A DNA stretch of 64,000 nt from Microvelia longipes (lineage: Eukaryota > Arthropoda > Insecta > Hemiptera > Veliidae): contig JACMZG010001863.1 of NCBI GenBank assembly GCA_018340805.1, positions 57,356,091 through 57,420,090 on the forward strand, read 5' to 3'. A program made the translations under genes and the position numbers. Positions 21,841 to 34,469 of the stretch are shown here, piece by piece. Below the pieces are notes generated by a model. It worked only from the letters and a program-made list of their open reading frames with translations, was not told the DNA's origin and ran no database searches. The first letter of the stretch is position 1; every line of letters begins with the position of its first letter.

Positions 21841-22013
21841 TAACCCACATAGCACTGGAGTTTCTTCCTATTATGTGGGTTAACCTTTAACGGTGTTTCT
21901 TTTCTCACCGCCATTCTTCAGTTGAAATATAGTGCATAATATATTTAACGTCGAGGTGAAAAAGAATATATATATATATATATATATATTATAATTCTTC
22001 TTTTCACCCCGAC
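21841..22013. repeat. Two adjacent hairpins, one with a TA loop
   Basis: AACCCACATAG pairs with a CTATTATGTGGGTT-type sequence about 20 bp away. Then GTCGAGGTGAAAAAGAAT at about 21949 is separated by a short TA array (21966-21992) from ATTCTTCTTTTCACCCCGAC. Probably a decayed inverted-repeat element with a TA core. Confidence 0.6.
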
Positions 22014-22610
22014 CTTAGTATTTATAGATAAAAATATTAGTACTTTTATGGATAAATAGTATTATTTTAGATAAAACTTAATGAAATAATATAGGTTTTA
22101 GTTAAAAACAAAGCAAATATTTAAATCATAATGTATGCTTTAGGTATTAAATGGTTTTTCTGCATAAAAGGTTGTTGAGAAAATAATGCGAAGTACAAAT
22201 TCCACGGTGAAACTTTTCTCGTGTTATGACCTCAGAGTGAAAATCTATTAAATAGTTGACGATATATCTATTTTAGAAAAATAAAGTTCAAATTACTCAT
22301 TGTGAAATTTGTTTTTCTTAAATCTTCACTATAAATTTATCTGATATTCCGAATACAATACGTCTAAGTTACTCAGTTTTTAGAAAATTTAAATTTAAAA
22401 TTGCAAGAAAAATATAAATATTTAAATTTTCTTCGGGGGATATTGTAGAAATTTAAATATTATACAATATAAATGTTAATGTTAAATAAAAATTTAAAAC
22501 TAAAAAAATGTTAAGAAAGATGGGATTATTTTTTTAACCCAGACAATGTTATACAAATATCAATATTTTTATTCACTCAGGCTGTTAACTATTTAATTTT
22601 TTCTCCTAGA
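22014..22610. other. Intronic AT-rich sequence, nothing recognised
   Basis: No conserved frame and no clear repeat edges. Confidence 0.35.
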
Positions 22611-22618
22611 ATTTTTTC

Positions 22619-22944
22619 CTATAGAGATATCATTACTAGAGGAGCCCTATAATTTAAATTTTGAAACATCAAAAAAGTAAACTTTTTAACACCTTCGCTC
22701 ATAAATATAATCAAATAATCAGTAATAAATTACAATAACTTATGTAATAGAACGTTAAAAATACAAATTAAAACACAAACACTGTACAGAAAGCCGAAAT
22801 CAATTAATTTATTATAACCTTAACTCACTCTTGAAGGAGGTTTCATTAAGCTTACACAAAGCCCCTGAGAGCCCCAAAAAGATGTTTCCAACATCTCAAT
22901 GTATTGAGATAGGCTATGTTTCCTCTAGTATATATATCTATATG
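22619..22944. mobile_element. hAT-like MITE family D copy 3
   Basis: About 326 bp with CTATAGAGATAT at the left, CTAGTATATATATCTATATG at the right and the shared interior AAAGCCCCTGAGAG. Flanks share TTTTTCC (7 bp), consistent with a slightly decayed 8-bp duplication. Confidence 0.85.
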
Positions 22945-23176
22945 TTTTTCCAGTGTTTAAGTGTAATAAGTAATATTTTATAATTCATAAAATTTAACAA
23001 ATTATATCTAAATTTAGTTAAAACGACTGTTTTCATATCTGAAATCTAGTTCACATAAATTATCAGTTTTATCAAATTGTTTTAGGGAATATTCTTCATA
23101 AAAATTACGCTTATGAGGAAAGTGGAAGAGAATATCCATTCCGTTTGGCTTCTTAATACCTAAAATACAGGTCTTA

Positions 23177-23525
23177 TACAATATAATTGTGCGAGGGATA
23201 CCTGGGAAATGTTACAAGCAAAATGCAGTGCTACATTTGGGAACTGTTCCATAATTCGACATTCGTCATCATCGATGGCTCGACATAATGTCATGTCCCA
23301 CTCTGTTTTGTTACATCTAACTCATCAGGGCGCCGACGGATCCTGAACTGTTACGAGTGAATCCTGAACACCCTGATGAGTTAGACATAACGAAACAGAG
23401 AGGTACATAGCATTACATTAATCCATCAATGACGACGAATTTCGAATGATGGAACAGTTCCCAGATGTAGCATTGAATTTTGCTTGTTATACATTTCCTA
23501 GCTATCTCTCGCACAATTATATTGT
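23177..23525. mobile_element. Foldback MITE J copy 2
   Basis: About 350 bp in which the left half (ACAATATAATTGTGCGAG, then GGGAACTGTTCC, then ACTCATCAGGG) is mirrored by the right half up to CTCGCACAATTATATTGT. The centre is near GGATCCTGAACTGTTACGAG. A single long hairpin is expected if transcribed. Non-coding. Confidence 0.87.
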
Positions 23526-23673
23526 GTCAACTATTCATGTTTTGTAAAACTCGGTAGTATCAAATGATATATGTCTTATACTTGATCCAAATCTTTTTGC
23601 CTTTTTTAAAACAGTGGAAATCGTATTCTTTTTAGTCAAAATTTAGTACGAGGAATATTGGGGGTTCGGGAAA

Positions 23674-23720
23674 TATACATATATATATAATATATATATA
23701 TATTTATATATAATATATAT

Positions 23721-23765
<45 letters not shown>
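23674..23765. repeat. (TA)n microsatellite with interruptions
   Basis: TA array followed by a stretch with CTCGGAGGCTCTTTCAAATCG and AACGAAACTTAGTATACGG. The words are similar to sequence that follows the TA array at 57610-57696. Confidence 0.88.
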
Positions 23766-23766
<1 letters not shown>

Positions 23767-25319
23767 CTGTGTAAGAGCTTGGTTATGACGACTGATAACT
23801 CGGAGGCTCTTTCAAATCGAAACGAAACTTAGTATACGGTGAGATGGGGAGGTTGCGGTGCCTATTGTTTGTGAAAAAAGTATGTCGTCATCAACGCATG
23901 TTATGAGGTATTGAAAAAACAAATATTCGAATCTTGAAATGACGCTAAAACAAGGTGTCAAATTAAAAGGTAGATACCAAACTAAATCGATTGAAACCAG
24001 TTGTGGCTTAGCGGCTACTGGCCGAAGGCCCGTATTTTAAGATCCCGAATCTAAATTTTAAATTTTGACGAAAAAGAATACGATTCCCACTGTCTTAAAG
24101 AGGTAAAAAGCTCCCAGGCCAGCAATCATTTCAGCACCGTTTATGAAGGTTGCAAGAAATCGGCTCGAGAGCAATGTTGATCACAATCTGATTTTAACCA
24201 CATCAGAAAGACAGGTGTAGTCATGGAAGCAGCGTAACAACAGGTCCGTCAGAGACATTATTTTAATTGAATTGTCCGGAGCAATCGATACAGAAAAGAA
24301 CAAAGTAGTTCAACCATGAAATTGAATAAATATTTATTTTTCATCAATTAAATAAAGGTTGGTTGTGTTTAGACAAAATATAACTCCTTCTCGCCCACTG
24401 ACTTCTCCAACAGTAATACTTTTCACGACCTTGCTCATAAAATAAATAAACTTGCTTCTCCTTATTGCTCGATGAAAATGGGATATGTTCTGTATTATAG
24501 CCTGCTTAACCGCAGTATTAGTTCAAATCCATACGTGGATATTAGATGTGTATGCTGCCTAATCGCGGAAGCCCTGGCTATGTCTTTAGACGTAGCTAAG
24601 AGCACTTTTAAGATTGCTGACCTTGATGACACAAATCATTAAGTTGTCTACTTTGGCTGAAACGTGGGTTCATCAAATACTTTGATGCTATTATCAGTAG
24701 AAAACTTAGAATGTTCAAGATTGTCGTAAGTAAGGAAATTGCAAAAAAGGTTTTAGGCTTTTTCGTTTTTTTCGACATTCGCCTATATTTATGTTAATGC
24801 AGGAGTGATTACCGTGCTTTCAAATTAATTTATTAAGACACCCCGTCACGCGGATTACATCGTAAATAATCAAATAAGTAAATATTTGCATAAAATTTTG
24901 TGGAAAAAAATGCGCACTTTCTTTTCTTTCAAAAACAGCTATTCTCTTTTTGCATAGTGGACTCACTTATGTTTTAGATGGCAGCGAATTATGTTTAATT
25001 TGTAACTTACAAGAAACATAAAACTATTGATCAGCTTGCATCTCTCATAATTTAAATATATATTTATAATGTTAGTGTTTATACACATTTAATTAAATTG
25101 TTTTGTTTTTGTATTGCTCAGTGTATGTGTAGACTAGAGTGTCTGTATATGATATGCAGGCACTTTAGTGAAGTCTATCAAATAAAAGAAAGTACAGTAA
25201 AAAGTCTTAGATAATCAGCATACAGACAAATAGTCAAGATAAGAAATTCTACTAAAGGAAAACACAAACTATAATATAACCTACATAAGTTTCATTGTTA
25301 TTTGCAGCTTTTAAGTTTG

Positions 25320-25360
<41 letters not shown>

Positions 25361-28300
25361 TATATATATTATATATATTTTAAAATCTTATATCGAAACG
25401 AGGTCACTACGAAACGGCTTTTGATATTAGAATCCCGGGTACCACTTCTACCATATGAGCCATTTTATAAGCAAATTTTTTTAATCAAAACTCTCAAAAA
25501 TGGTAAATTTCTTAGACTGCTATAAGTAATAATTACAGGATTGCTGTCTTCGGAATTTCTATTTTATATTTAAATATGGTAAAAAAGCTTGAGAGCCTAA
25601 ATTTTCCTATTGTTTATCGTCGGAGAAAATCAATATTTCAAATATTTAATTTTCCTTTATGCATATAAAGAGTATAAGAGGGGGTATTATGAAGAGTTAA
25701 TGAGATTTTAAACAAATTTGAAAACCGTGGGATTCCACCAACAACTTCAACAACATAAACCTTTTTAAACATTTTTTCTCCTCATGCAGTGAGATTTTTT
25801 TTAAAGAAAAATTAACTGTGGAGTAATAAAACAAGGGCGTCTGTATAAATAATCAAAAATTTTCAAAAGCAAGGTTAATTGTAATCAACAATGCTTCATT
25901 CTGTATGATGTTATATTTGCCAGGGAATTGGACATTTAGGAAGAGCCAAGGTACTTTGTCTCTTCAGTTAATCCGGATAGGGCACAGGTAAGAGCATAAA
26001 GCCAAAATAGTGTCACCACCGTTTTGAAGGGAAATGGAAGAGGGTAGGACAACGTTGTCCTCCACTTAGTGTAAACGTATTGGAGAACCATATAAAATTT
26101 TAGTGAATTTTTAAAGGAAAAATAGCTTAAGAGATTGGGATTATGAAAAGAGGGGGGGGGGGGGTTAATTTTTTAAAAGGATACATACATACATTGTTTT
26201 TAACCGAGCTTTAAACTAGTGTAAATAACGATGCGCACTGCCAATTTTAGAGGCAGTTTTGTATAAAATTTTCGAATGTTTAACACTTTTGTTTAACATT
26301 GTAGAGGCACTGGCAATTTTAAATATCCATTGAAAAATATAGGAAAAATGAAATAAATAAAGCGACAGAAAAAATCAGAAAAAATGAGTTACGAGGAGTG
26401 CTTGATAATTGACTAACTGCTCAAGTTATAAAGCATAAACCGGAACCATAAGCTAGAAATAGAATGTTAAGCACGGAAACACGCATTTCATTGGAAATTT
26501 GCCCGGCATGTGGTCCACCACAATTATTTGTACAATTGCAAAAGCTTGTACAATTTAGTTATTAATTGCAAATAAGAATTATTTGTCTTGTAATTTACAT
26601 GTCAGTAGCTAGATTAACTTAAACATTTGAAATAGACTTTGTTTTACCAAGGTAAATATCCTTTACAAGAAAAACAAAGAAATCCTAGTATTTCTTTGTT
26701 TTTGTTGGCAGCTAATAAAAGGATCTTGTATTGTATAATAAAAGAAAGAAAAAGTAATTAATAGTGAAAATTAAATAGTGGTTAAGAATAAAATAAATAA
26801 ATAATTATAAAAACGAATTATATACATTTATGTTTATGTATAAACAAATAGTTAAACACTTTCACAATACAAAATGTACATTGTGTGAGATGTAAAATAC
26901 TTTTTTAAATGTCTAGACGGCATATAATGTAAAGTTTATTGACTAGTTATTAGAGAGTTAAGAAGCACTTTTCGATTCCAAGGAAAAAAAGTATTTTCTA
27001 TACTTGGGGTTTGAGCTCTCGAATCTTATAGGAGGGAGTATTTTTCCAATATTTTGGGAGCGTTATCCTTCAAATTTTTAAGATGCACCAATTATTTTTT
27101 TTACATTTTCCTGGGGGTAGCACCCTAAGAATTTATGAGCGAGGCTCGAACAAAAAAAAATGTTTTATTGACTCAAAATTTGTTTTAGGCCAAAAGATGT
27201 TGTTTGGAGCCTCAAAAATTTAAAATAAAAACTACAAAGCGTATGAAAATAATATAACAAAATGCTATTTTCCTCTCTTAAAATTACCTTTCTCGGTTTA
27301 GCCTCGAAAGTAAAATCTTTGGTTCCCTCAGCTTTCGCCAACTAACTGTTTAGGGAAATAATAGCATTTTTTACTCTCTTGGTGCGTAAATAACTATTAC
27401 TTACATAGAAATCTAAATAATAGAAATGTTTATAGTATTGTATGCTGCTACATGTTATATTTTTTAATTTTAGATAATCTAATTTAAAGTACCTGATGAG
27501 AGGCTATAATATTAAACCTATGGTGTGTTGACAATACTGCTAGCACAAGGCAACTCTACAGCTTAAAAAGCTGATCTAATTTGGCCCAAAAAATCAAGCC
27601 TTATAAAGAAACATTTTTAGATTTTAAGGTCAACCCAACAAGGCGCATCACAATGGCGTCACTTAAATCTTTTTAAGCTATCATAAGAGTTTACGAATAA
27701 TATTTTTTTTTGATAAAAAGTATTTCTAAAGATATGCTAAAGTTTTCTGAATAGAAAGAGACTTCACTCATATCCATGGCTAGGACAATTCTCGAGATAT
27801 GGAAACGGATGTGCCCAATTCTTGTAAACTCTCTTCACCTTAAATGGATAGTTTACTAATTCAATGAGACTTACCAGAAAAATCTATTCCTATGAGAAAA
27901 AAAACTAATGACATATTAAGGCTTATCAAACACGCGTATCAAATTGACGCCACTTTTGGCATTTCAAAAATTATAAGAAATATTCGCGATTCAAAGAGAT
28001 AGTTGTAAGGTTGGCAATACCAATGGCGGGAAAACGAAAGGGTGATCGAATTTTTTTTTATCATAGGATTTGCATGGGAGCCGTTGAAAATTCTTCTTTT
28101 ATTCCTTTATTGTTCGTTAATTTGTGATGAATGAGATAAAAATTAATAGAACGACCATCGGTGCTAAAAAAAAATGGCCAATATTTCATAGATAAATACT
28201 TCGATTATTCCAGGATTTTAAATATAGAATCAGGCTCTTATCACTACAGACTTGAATTTGTCCGATTTAACCCAGAAATAATAAAACCTAAACGGATAAT

Positions 28301-28484
28301 TTAAACAAAAATTTTACAAAAACGTGAATTTATTGAGTTATTTATTATTTAGGTGTGTAAATAAAATTGATTGATAAATTATAACACCATTACGGTGAAA
28401 ATCGGCTTGTTATCAGTTAATTTAAAATTAATTAAATTAAAGCACTTTGATAAAAAAATTTAAGAAATAATCGTCACAATTAAG
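23766..28484. other. Intronic sequence left of the BEL element
   Basis: No conserved frame was recognised over 4.7 kb. It contains a TA array (25322-25379), a run of G at 26152-26163 and a short perfect hairpin at 26671-26702. It also holds a segment at 27690-28050 that resembles the sequence just right of the BEL element (34640-34850). Confidence 0.4.
25322..25379. repeat. (TA)n microsatellite
   Basis: About 58 bp of TA repeat with two phase breaks. Confidence 0.88.
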
Positions 28485-28490
28485 AAAAAC

Positions 28491-28627
28491 TGTTGAGAAT
28501 GTCATAAACAGTAGTTAAATAATTAACTTGTTAAGGTATAATTATATAGTTGTCAATGTCTGTCAAATAAACGACTCACTTTTTAGAACTGAACCAAAGC
28601 GTTTCAATTTTAAGTGTTTCATTTCGA
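28491..28627 (+). repeat. BEL/Pao 5' LTR
   Basis: 137 bp beginning TGTTGAGAATGTC. It is very short for this class. It is identical to the 3' LTR apart from a 2-bp length difference at about 28546 (ATAATTATA against ATAAATTTATA). An AATAAA lies near the middle (within GTCAAATAAACG). Confidence 0.93.
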
Positions 28628-28632
28628 ACAAG

Positions 28633-28646
28633 TGGCGACCGTAGGA
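28633..28646 (+). promoter_or_regulatory. Candidate tRNA primer-binding site
   Basis: TGGCGACCGTAGGA, five bases after the 5' LTR. It starts with TGG, as expected for pairing with a tRNA CCA end. I cannot assign the tRNA with certainty. Confidence 0.6.
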
Positions 28647-28765
28647 AAGAATCTAATCTAGAGATTAATATTGAAAGCTGATATCCGAAGTAGTAAGTGT
28701 GAAGTAAATCAAACTTTTATATAAGTTAAGTTAATTCATAAAAGTTTATAAGACATATAAGGAAG

Positions 28766-30192
28766 ATGAACAGATTAGACGTAATGAAAGAAGAGCGAGA
28801 GATCTTAAGAACCTATATCCAAGATCTTTTTGATAAGAAACAGCAGGACAACGAAGTAGAATTCGTTGAACTTGTATTGAAGACAAAGCCGATCGACTTA
28901 ATAAAATAGAAGAAGCTATCAAAATGGAATGTTTTCAATTAGAATATACCACGATGACAAAAGAAGAATGGCGAAAAGAACTCAACGTTGCAGAAGAGTT
29001 TAGAGTAATGGTTAATATTTTACTGTCATCGTGTAAACAACCAACTAAAGAACCACCTCATAAATGTTGTAAGAAAAAAGCAAAACTTCCTGATCTACAA
29101 TTGAATAAATTCGATGGAGAAGTAAAAAACTGGCTTCCGTTTTGGACACAATTTAAAAAGATTATAGATGACGACGAGTACGACGAAGATGTGAAATATG
29201 GGTATCTGCTCCAGGTAACGACAGGAAAAGCTAAATTATTGGTGGAGAGTTGCCCTATGGCCACCAATAGTTTTACAAGAGTACTTGAGTTGTTAAAAGA
29301 TAGATTTGCGAAGGATGAAATGCTCATAGAACATCATGTCAGAGAGCTAATAAATATAATGCTTGAGCAAGTTTCTTCTAAAGAGAAACGTAAGTTATGT
29401 GATCTTTATGACGCTATCTCGCAACAACTCAATGCGCTTGAAATTCTTAACATGACTAAGGATAGTTATGCTACATTGTTACTTCCCATGTTGGAATCCA
29501 GCGTTCCAACTCATGTGCTAATAGAATGGGAGCGATTCAAGAACAAGGTAGCTAACTATACAGATAAGCATGATAAGAATAAGAGAAGTAATTTAGACTC
29601 GTTTATGACATTTTTACGTGGGGAGGTAGAAAGTGAGCAGAGGGTTAAATGTGCTCAAGAAAGTTTAAATAAATTGCAATTAGAATCAGAGGGTAGTACT
29701 TCGAAAGGAGTAGCTACAGCCTATTCATTAGTAAATAGTAATAAATTAAATTCTAAAAACAAACAAAATATGTCAAAATTCAATAATAGTAAACAATTAG
29801 TTTGTATTTTTTGTGGTAGAAATCATGCTAGTCAGGACTGCGGTAAGGGTGCTTCCATGTCATTAGAAGAAAAGAGGGAGTTAATTGCTAAAAATAAGTG
29901 TTGTTTTAGTTGCTTAAAACAATATCATTCATCTAGGAACTGTAGAGCTCCACCTAGATGTATCATCTGTAAACGATTTCATTACGCAATTATTTGTCCA
30001 GACTTACCAAATCATAGAAAAGGAGAAGACTCTAAGAAAGGCGATGTTAAGAAAGTAAGTAAAGTAGAAAGTAGTATGCTGTCAAAGATCGACCCTACGC
30101 TTAGATATCAAGGAGATGGTAAGGTTTATATGCAAACTTTGGTTGTAAACATAGTTAATCCTAGGGATGTAAGGAAACAAACTAAAAGTTAG
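28766..30192 (+). pseudogene. BEL gag-like region, frameshifted near its start
   Basis: Main open frame at 28924-30192 (422 codons). An ATG at 28766 in another frame opens a 47-codon lead that ends at 28909. Its similarity of style and position suggests the original start, with a frameshift near 28870-28900. The region around codons 60-150 matches the DUF1759 capsid-like domain of BEL gag proteins (KFDGEVKNWLPFW). Three CCHC knuckles follow at about residues 294, 325 and 345 (C-x2-C-x3/4-H-x4-C). This is the least damaged part of the element. The frame ends at 30192, immediately before the protease motif in a different frame. Confidence 0.88.
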
Positions 30193-30664
30193 GGCCATAT
30201 TAGATTCAGGGTCAACTAAGTCATACATATTAAGTAATATAGCCAAAAGTATGATGTTAGTGAACGATGGTAAGTATATTATGAATCACGCGTTATTTGG
30301 AGGGGTAGTTACTCAGCAAGGCCATAATAAACATACGGTATATTTAACAAATTTAGAAAAAGATTCTGAGATCGAAGCAGTTCTATTTACTCAAGGTAAA
30401 ATTTGCAATTTTGTTGATATGGTTACTGATAAGAATTTACTAGATAAGCTAGGGGAGAACAATATCATATTATCCGATAGTAGGGAAAATGTTGATTCAG
30501 AAGAGATAGGTATAATATTAGGTGCGGATATTATAGGAAGGATTATTACTGGTAGGTCTGTTAGATTTGACAAGATGCTCTGTATAGAAACTTTGTTAGG
30601 TTGGACAATCATAGGTGAGAATGATAGGAATTTAGTTAGTCAGAATAGTAGTAGTCTAAGTTAA
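30193..30664 (+). pseudogene. BEL pol, aspartic protease region
   Basis: The protease active-site motif LDSG is read at about 30200-30212, in the +1 frame relative to gag. The open frame 30251-30664 continues it with an ILGADIIG block (hydrophobic-hydrophobic-G of retropepsins). It ends LGWTIIGE before a frame break at about 30664. The gag/protease junction needs a one-base shift. That could be programmed frameshifting or a mutation, and no canonical slippery heptamer was established. Confidence 0.8.
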
Positions 30665-30687
30665 ACAATATAACGTCAATAGCTAAT

Positions 30688-31771
30688 TTGTGGGATTTAG
30701 AAGCTATAGGTATTACAGATCCAGTTAGGGCACTAGAAAAGAAACATCATGAGGGACAAGTGTTGTCAAATTTTTTGGAAACAATCACGATAAACAACGA
30801 AGGTCGTTATGAAGTAGGGTTACCGTGGAAAATGGATGACGTACCGTTAGGAAATAATAAAGCTGTAGCTGAAAGAAGGTTAGTTAGTGTTACAAATAAA
30901 TTAAATAAATTAGGAAAATGGGAGGACTATGACAGAGAATTTAAGTTCTGGTTAGAGAATGGTATTATAGAAGAAGTGTTAGGGCCAGAAGTACATAAAG
31001 AGTTCAATGTTCATTATCTGCCACATCGACCTGTGTTCAAAGAAAGCAGTACTACCACTAAGATAAGGCCGGTGTTCGATGCTAGTTGTAAAGATGAAGC
31101 TGGTGTGTGTTTGAACTCGTGTTTGGAGAAGGGGCCGAATTTACTAGAGTTGATACCTAATTTATTGACTAAGTTTAGGTTAGGGGAGATAGGAGTAATA
31201 TCAGATATAGCCAAAGCCTTTTTGCAGATAAGTTTGAAAAGTGATGATAGAGATAGGTTACGATTTTTTTGGTGGAGCGACTCTTCTGCTCAAGTAGTGA
31301 GAGTGTTTAGACACACTAGAGTGGTGTTTGGTTTGAGTCCAAGTCCATTTTTATTAATGGCAACTATTTATCATCATTTAAGAGAAATTAAAGAGGATTT
31401 AAGGGTACTGCTGACAAATTAGTTAAGAGTTTTATGTAGATAATTCAGTGACAGCAGTCAATAGTCAGAGTGAGTTAGAGAAATTTATGAGAGAATCACG
31501 AGAAATTATGTCTTTAGGAAAATTTGATTTGCGAGAGTGGGCACATACGAAGTCTAAGGATGTAATATTTGAGTGTTGTGAGAAGAATACATGTATCATG
31601 AATCGAGAAAATACAGAGTTATTGTCAGTGTTGGGTGTTGTTTGGAATAGTGTAAATGATACATTAGCTAGTGAGTTAAAATTTTTGAGTAATAATGATT
31701 CAGGGAGACGACCTACAAGAAGAACAATCTTATCGATTGTACAAAATGTTTTTGATCCATGGGTATATTAA
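30688..31771 (+). pseudogene. BEL pol, reverse transcriptase region
   Basis: The open frame 30688-31422 contains LPHRPVFKE, IRPVFDASCKD and SDIAKAFLQI (catalytic Asp). The second catalytic motif, YVDN, is only visible after a frame change at about 31430, next to a T run. It leads into the frame 31448-31771. A Y-V-D-N box, with N in place of the second D, is notable, since RTs normally show YxDD. In BEL elements YVDD or YVDN-like variants occur, so activity cannot be judged. Confidence 0.87.
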
Positions 31772-32560
31772 GTCCCATAATGGTTTACTCCGAAACTTTT
31801 GTTGCGAAAGAGTTGGGAGTTAAAAGTGAGTTGGGATGAAGAGTTACCTGAAGTATTAGTTAAAAAGTTTAATGTTTGGATAGATGAATTAAGGTCATTG
31901 ATTATTTTAGCGTAGATAGGTGTATAATCGGAAATCAAAATGGTATATATAGTTTACATGTTTTTTGTGATGCTAGTCAAGTTGCTTGGAGCGTGTGTTT
32001 ATTTGCGTAAAGAGTATGATAGTGAAGTACAAGTTAGTTTTATTCAAGCGAAATGTAGAGTTAGTCCTTTGAAAGATAAGGTAACAATTCCTAGATTAGA
32101 GTTATTAGGGTGTCTCATAGGAATTAGGTTAACTAATAATATCATTAAAAATTTTAAGGGCGATGGTATTCATTTAGAGAAATTTTTTGGACAGATTCAA
32201 TGGTATGCATAGGATGGTTATCCCAGAGAAAAAATTGGAGTGTTTTGTGAAAATAGAGTAAAAGAAATTTTAGAGAGCAGTGAGACAAATCAGTGGCACC
32301 ACTTACCAGGTACCGAAAACCCAGCTGATATGTTATCTAGAGGGTGTACTGCTAAAACGCTAGTAGAGAGTAGATGGGTTGATGGGCCTGAGTGGTTAAA
32401 AAAAGAGCGCAGGGAATGGCCTGTGTCAAAATGTGATGAGATGATTCAGGTAGAGTGTCAAAGTGTGAGTGTAGTGCAAGCAAATATTACGGAAAACGAT
32501 TTGTTGATAAAGTCAGGTCATTTTCGTTCACAAGAGTAGTCAAAATAGTGGGGTGGATTT
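31772..32560 (+). pseudogene. BEL pol, RNase H region
   Basis: Split over the frames 31940-32212 and 32240-32539, with another break near 32190-32240. Motifs include SFIQAKCRVSPLK and IPRLELLGCLIG, then HLPGTENPADMLSRGC and WLKKER. These are typical of the BEL/Pao RNase H and connecting region (PADxLSRGC). The Phe-rich -ATC start of the RNase H fold is out of frame at 31960-32000. No intact domain remains in one frame. Confidence 0.85.
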
Positions 32561-34098
32561 TATAGGTTTTTAGAGAAAATTAAAAGTTCAGTCAGTAGCA
32601 AAGAAAAAAAGGAATAAGCTAGTCATTAAGGATAAGTCAGTTATTTCAGGGAATTGAAAGAGTTAAGTTTGAATGTAGATGAAGTTAGTAGGGCTGAAAT
32701 TAAAGTTTTATGGTATATTCAAAAAAGATAGATGAACTAGGAAATTTAAAAACTTTACGAACTATTGTTGACGAAAATAGACTAATAAGAGTCAAAAGTA
32801 AAATAGAAAACGGTAATTTTGAAAGAGATTTCACAAACCCAATAGTATTACCAGATAAGCATAGGTTAGTTGAAAGTTTAGTTAATGAATTTCATTTTAA
32901 AAACTGCCATGCAGGGGTGCAAACAACTTTGTGTAAAATTAGAGAAAGATTTTGGCTAATTAAGGGTAGACGAACCGTAAATAGAGTCATTAGAAAATGT
33001 GTAGTCTGTAGGAGATTTGCGAGTAAACCTCTAAATCCACCAGAGCCACCTTTACCGGCTGATAGAGTTATAGCGGGAGCGTATTGAGACGTGTGGGGTG
33101 GATTTAGGGGACCACTCATAATAAGAGGTGGAACATCGACGTGGTTTGTATTATTTACTTGTGCGGTGTACCGGGCAGTGCATTTAGAGTTAGTCGAGAG
33201 TTTGTCTACTGAAGCTTTTTTGAGAGCCCTTAGACGATTCATTGCGCGGCGTGGTAGGGTAAAAACAATTATTTGCGATAACGCCACAAATTTTAAGGGT
33301 GCAGCAAATTTAGTTACAAAGATAGAGTGGGAAAAGGTAGAAGAAAATTTAACGACCGAAAAAATTAGATTCAAATTCAATGTTCCGGCGGCACCTTGGT
33401 GGGGAGGTTTTTTTGAGAGATTGGTAGGGTTAGTAAAAGATTTATTAAGAAAAGTATTAGGTAGATCTAAGGTAAACTTCGAAGAGCTCTATACTATATT
33501 GTGTGACATAGAGTCAGTTATTAATTCTAGACCGCTCACGTATGTAGCGGAAGGAGAAATGTTAAAACCATTAACACCTTTAGATTTTCTAATCAATGCG
33601 AAATTCGGATGTGAAGTTGAGATTAAATTTAATTGACGAAAATACCCTAAGAGAACATCAAATATATTCATAGCTTAAGGGAACAATTGAAAAATAGATT
33701 TACCTACGAATATTTAGGCCTTCTAGTACACAGGGGAAATTATAAAAAACAGTTAAAGAGAATTAGAGCTAGGGAATAGTTTTAGTAGAGGTGGATAAAC
33801 TTAAGAGAATCATGTGGCCAATAGCAGGATCATAGAGTTTATACCAGGGAGAGATGGAGAGGTAAGAACGTGAAGATACGAACAGCAAAAGAGAGCTCTG
33901 GAGACCCGTACAGAAGGTTTATCCGTTGGAGATTAAATCAAACAACCTGGAAGCAGGTAAGTATGACATAGGAGTTGGGGATGATGAGGTGATTGGAGAA
34001 TCATATGACGTAGGGGTAGGAAATTTACAGGAAATAGGTAAATGCGACGTAGGAGTTGGGGAGGATGATGTGATTGGAAATCTAGTGATAAGTTAGGA
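32561..34098 (+). pseudogene. BEL pol, integrase region and C-terminal tail
   Basis: The frame 32710-33087 carries the HHCC zinc-binding part (H near HFKNCHAG and CVVC). The frame 33091-33636 carries the DDE core, with ICDNATNFKG and WWGGFFERLVGLVK (the catalytic Asp and Glu). A stop and two compensating one-base changes lie at about 33080-33110, where the first catalytic Asp is expected. After 33636 the frame changes again. A C-terminal integrase module and an acidic repeat (DVGVG-type motifs at about 33960-34090) are still recognisable. Confidence 0.86.
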
Positions 34099-34194
34099 AG
34101 AGGATCCAATAAAAACTAAAAGTGGGAGAATAGTAAAATCCCAGAGCGGTTTAATGCTAGTTAGCAGTTGTTAGTTAGCCACTAGTGAGATGTA

Positions 34195-34300
34195 TTTTCA
34201 AATTTTGTTTACGTAATTGGTTTATTTCTTTACGTAATTGGTTTGTTGTTTACGTAATTGTTTTGTTTGTTTACGTAATTGTTTTTGTTTATCGTTTTGC
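34195..34300 (+). repeat. TTTACGTAATTG tandem words in the BEL 3' region
   Basis: Four copies of TTACGTAATTG spaced about 18-22 bp apart between the end of pol and the polypurine tract. Each contains the palindrome TTACGTAA. Confidence 0.85.
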
Positions 34301-34453
34301 ATTGACTTAAATTAATTAAAATTTGAATTATTATTTAAAAAAAAAAAAACTTATAATAACTTAATAAATAATAATTTCAACAATTTTCTTAAGAATTAAT
34401 TATTATTTATTAAAATAGTTTAGGACGTTTTTTAGTACATACAGTACTTCACC

Positions 34454-34469
34454 AAGGCGGTGTGGAGGA
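34454..34469 (+). promoter_or_regulatory. Polypurine tract candidate
   Basis: AAGGCGGTGTGGAGGA immediately before the 3' LTR. The GGAGGA end is the likely plus-strand primer. Confidence 0.7.

Noticed and set aside
29058..29327. Antisense frames within the BEL element (29058-29327, 30391-30612, 31014-31214, 32892-33380, 33489-33671)
   Set aside because: Mirror frames of gag and pol coding sequence. The domain motifs are on the + strand.
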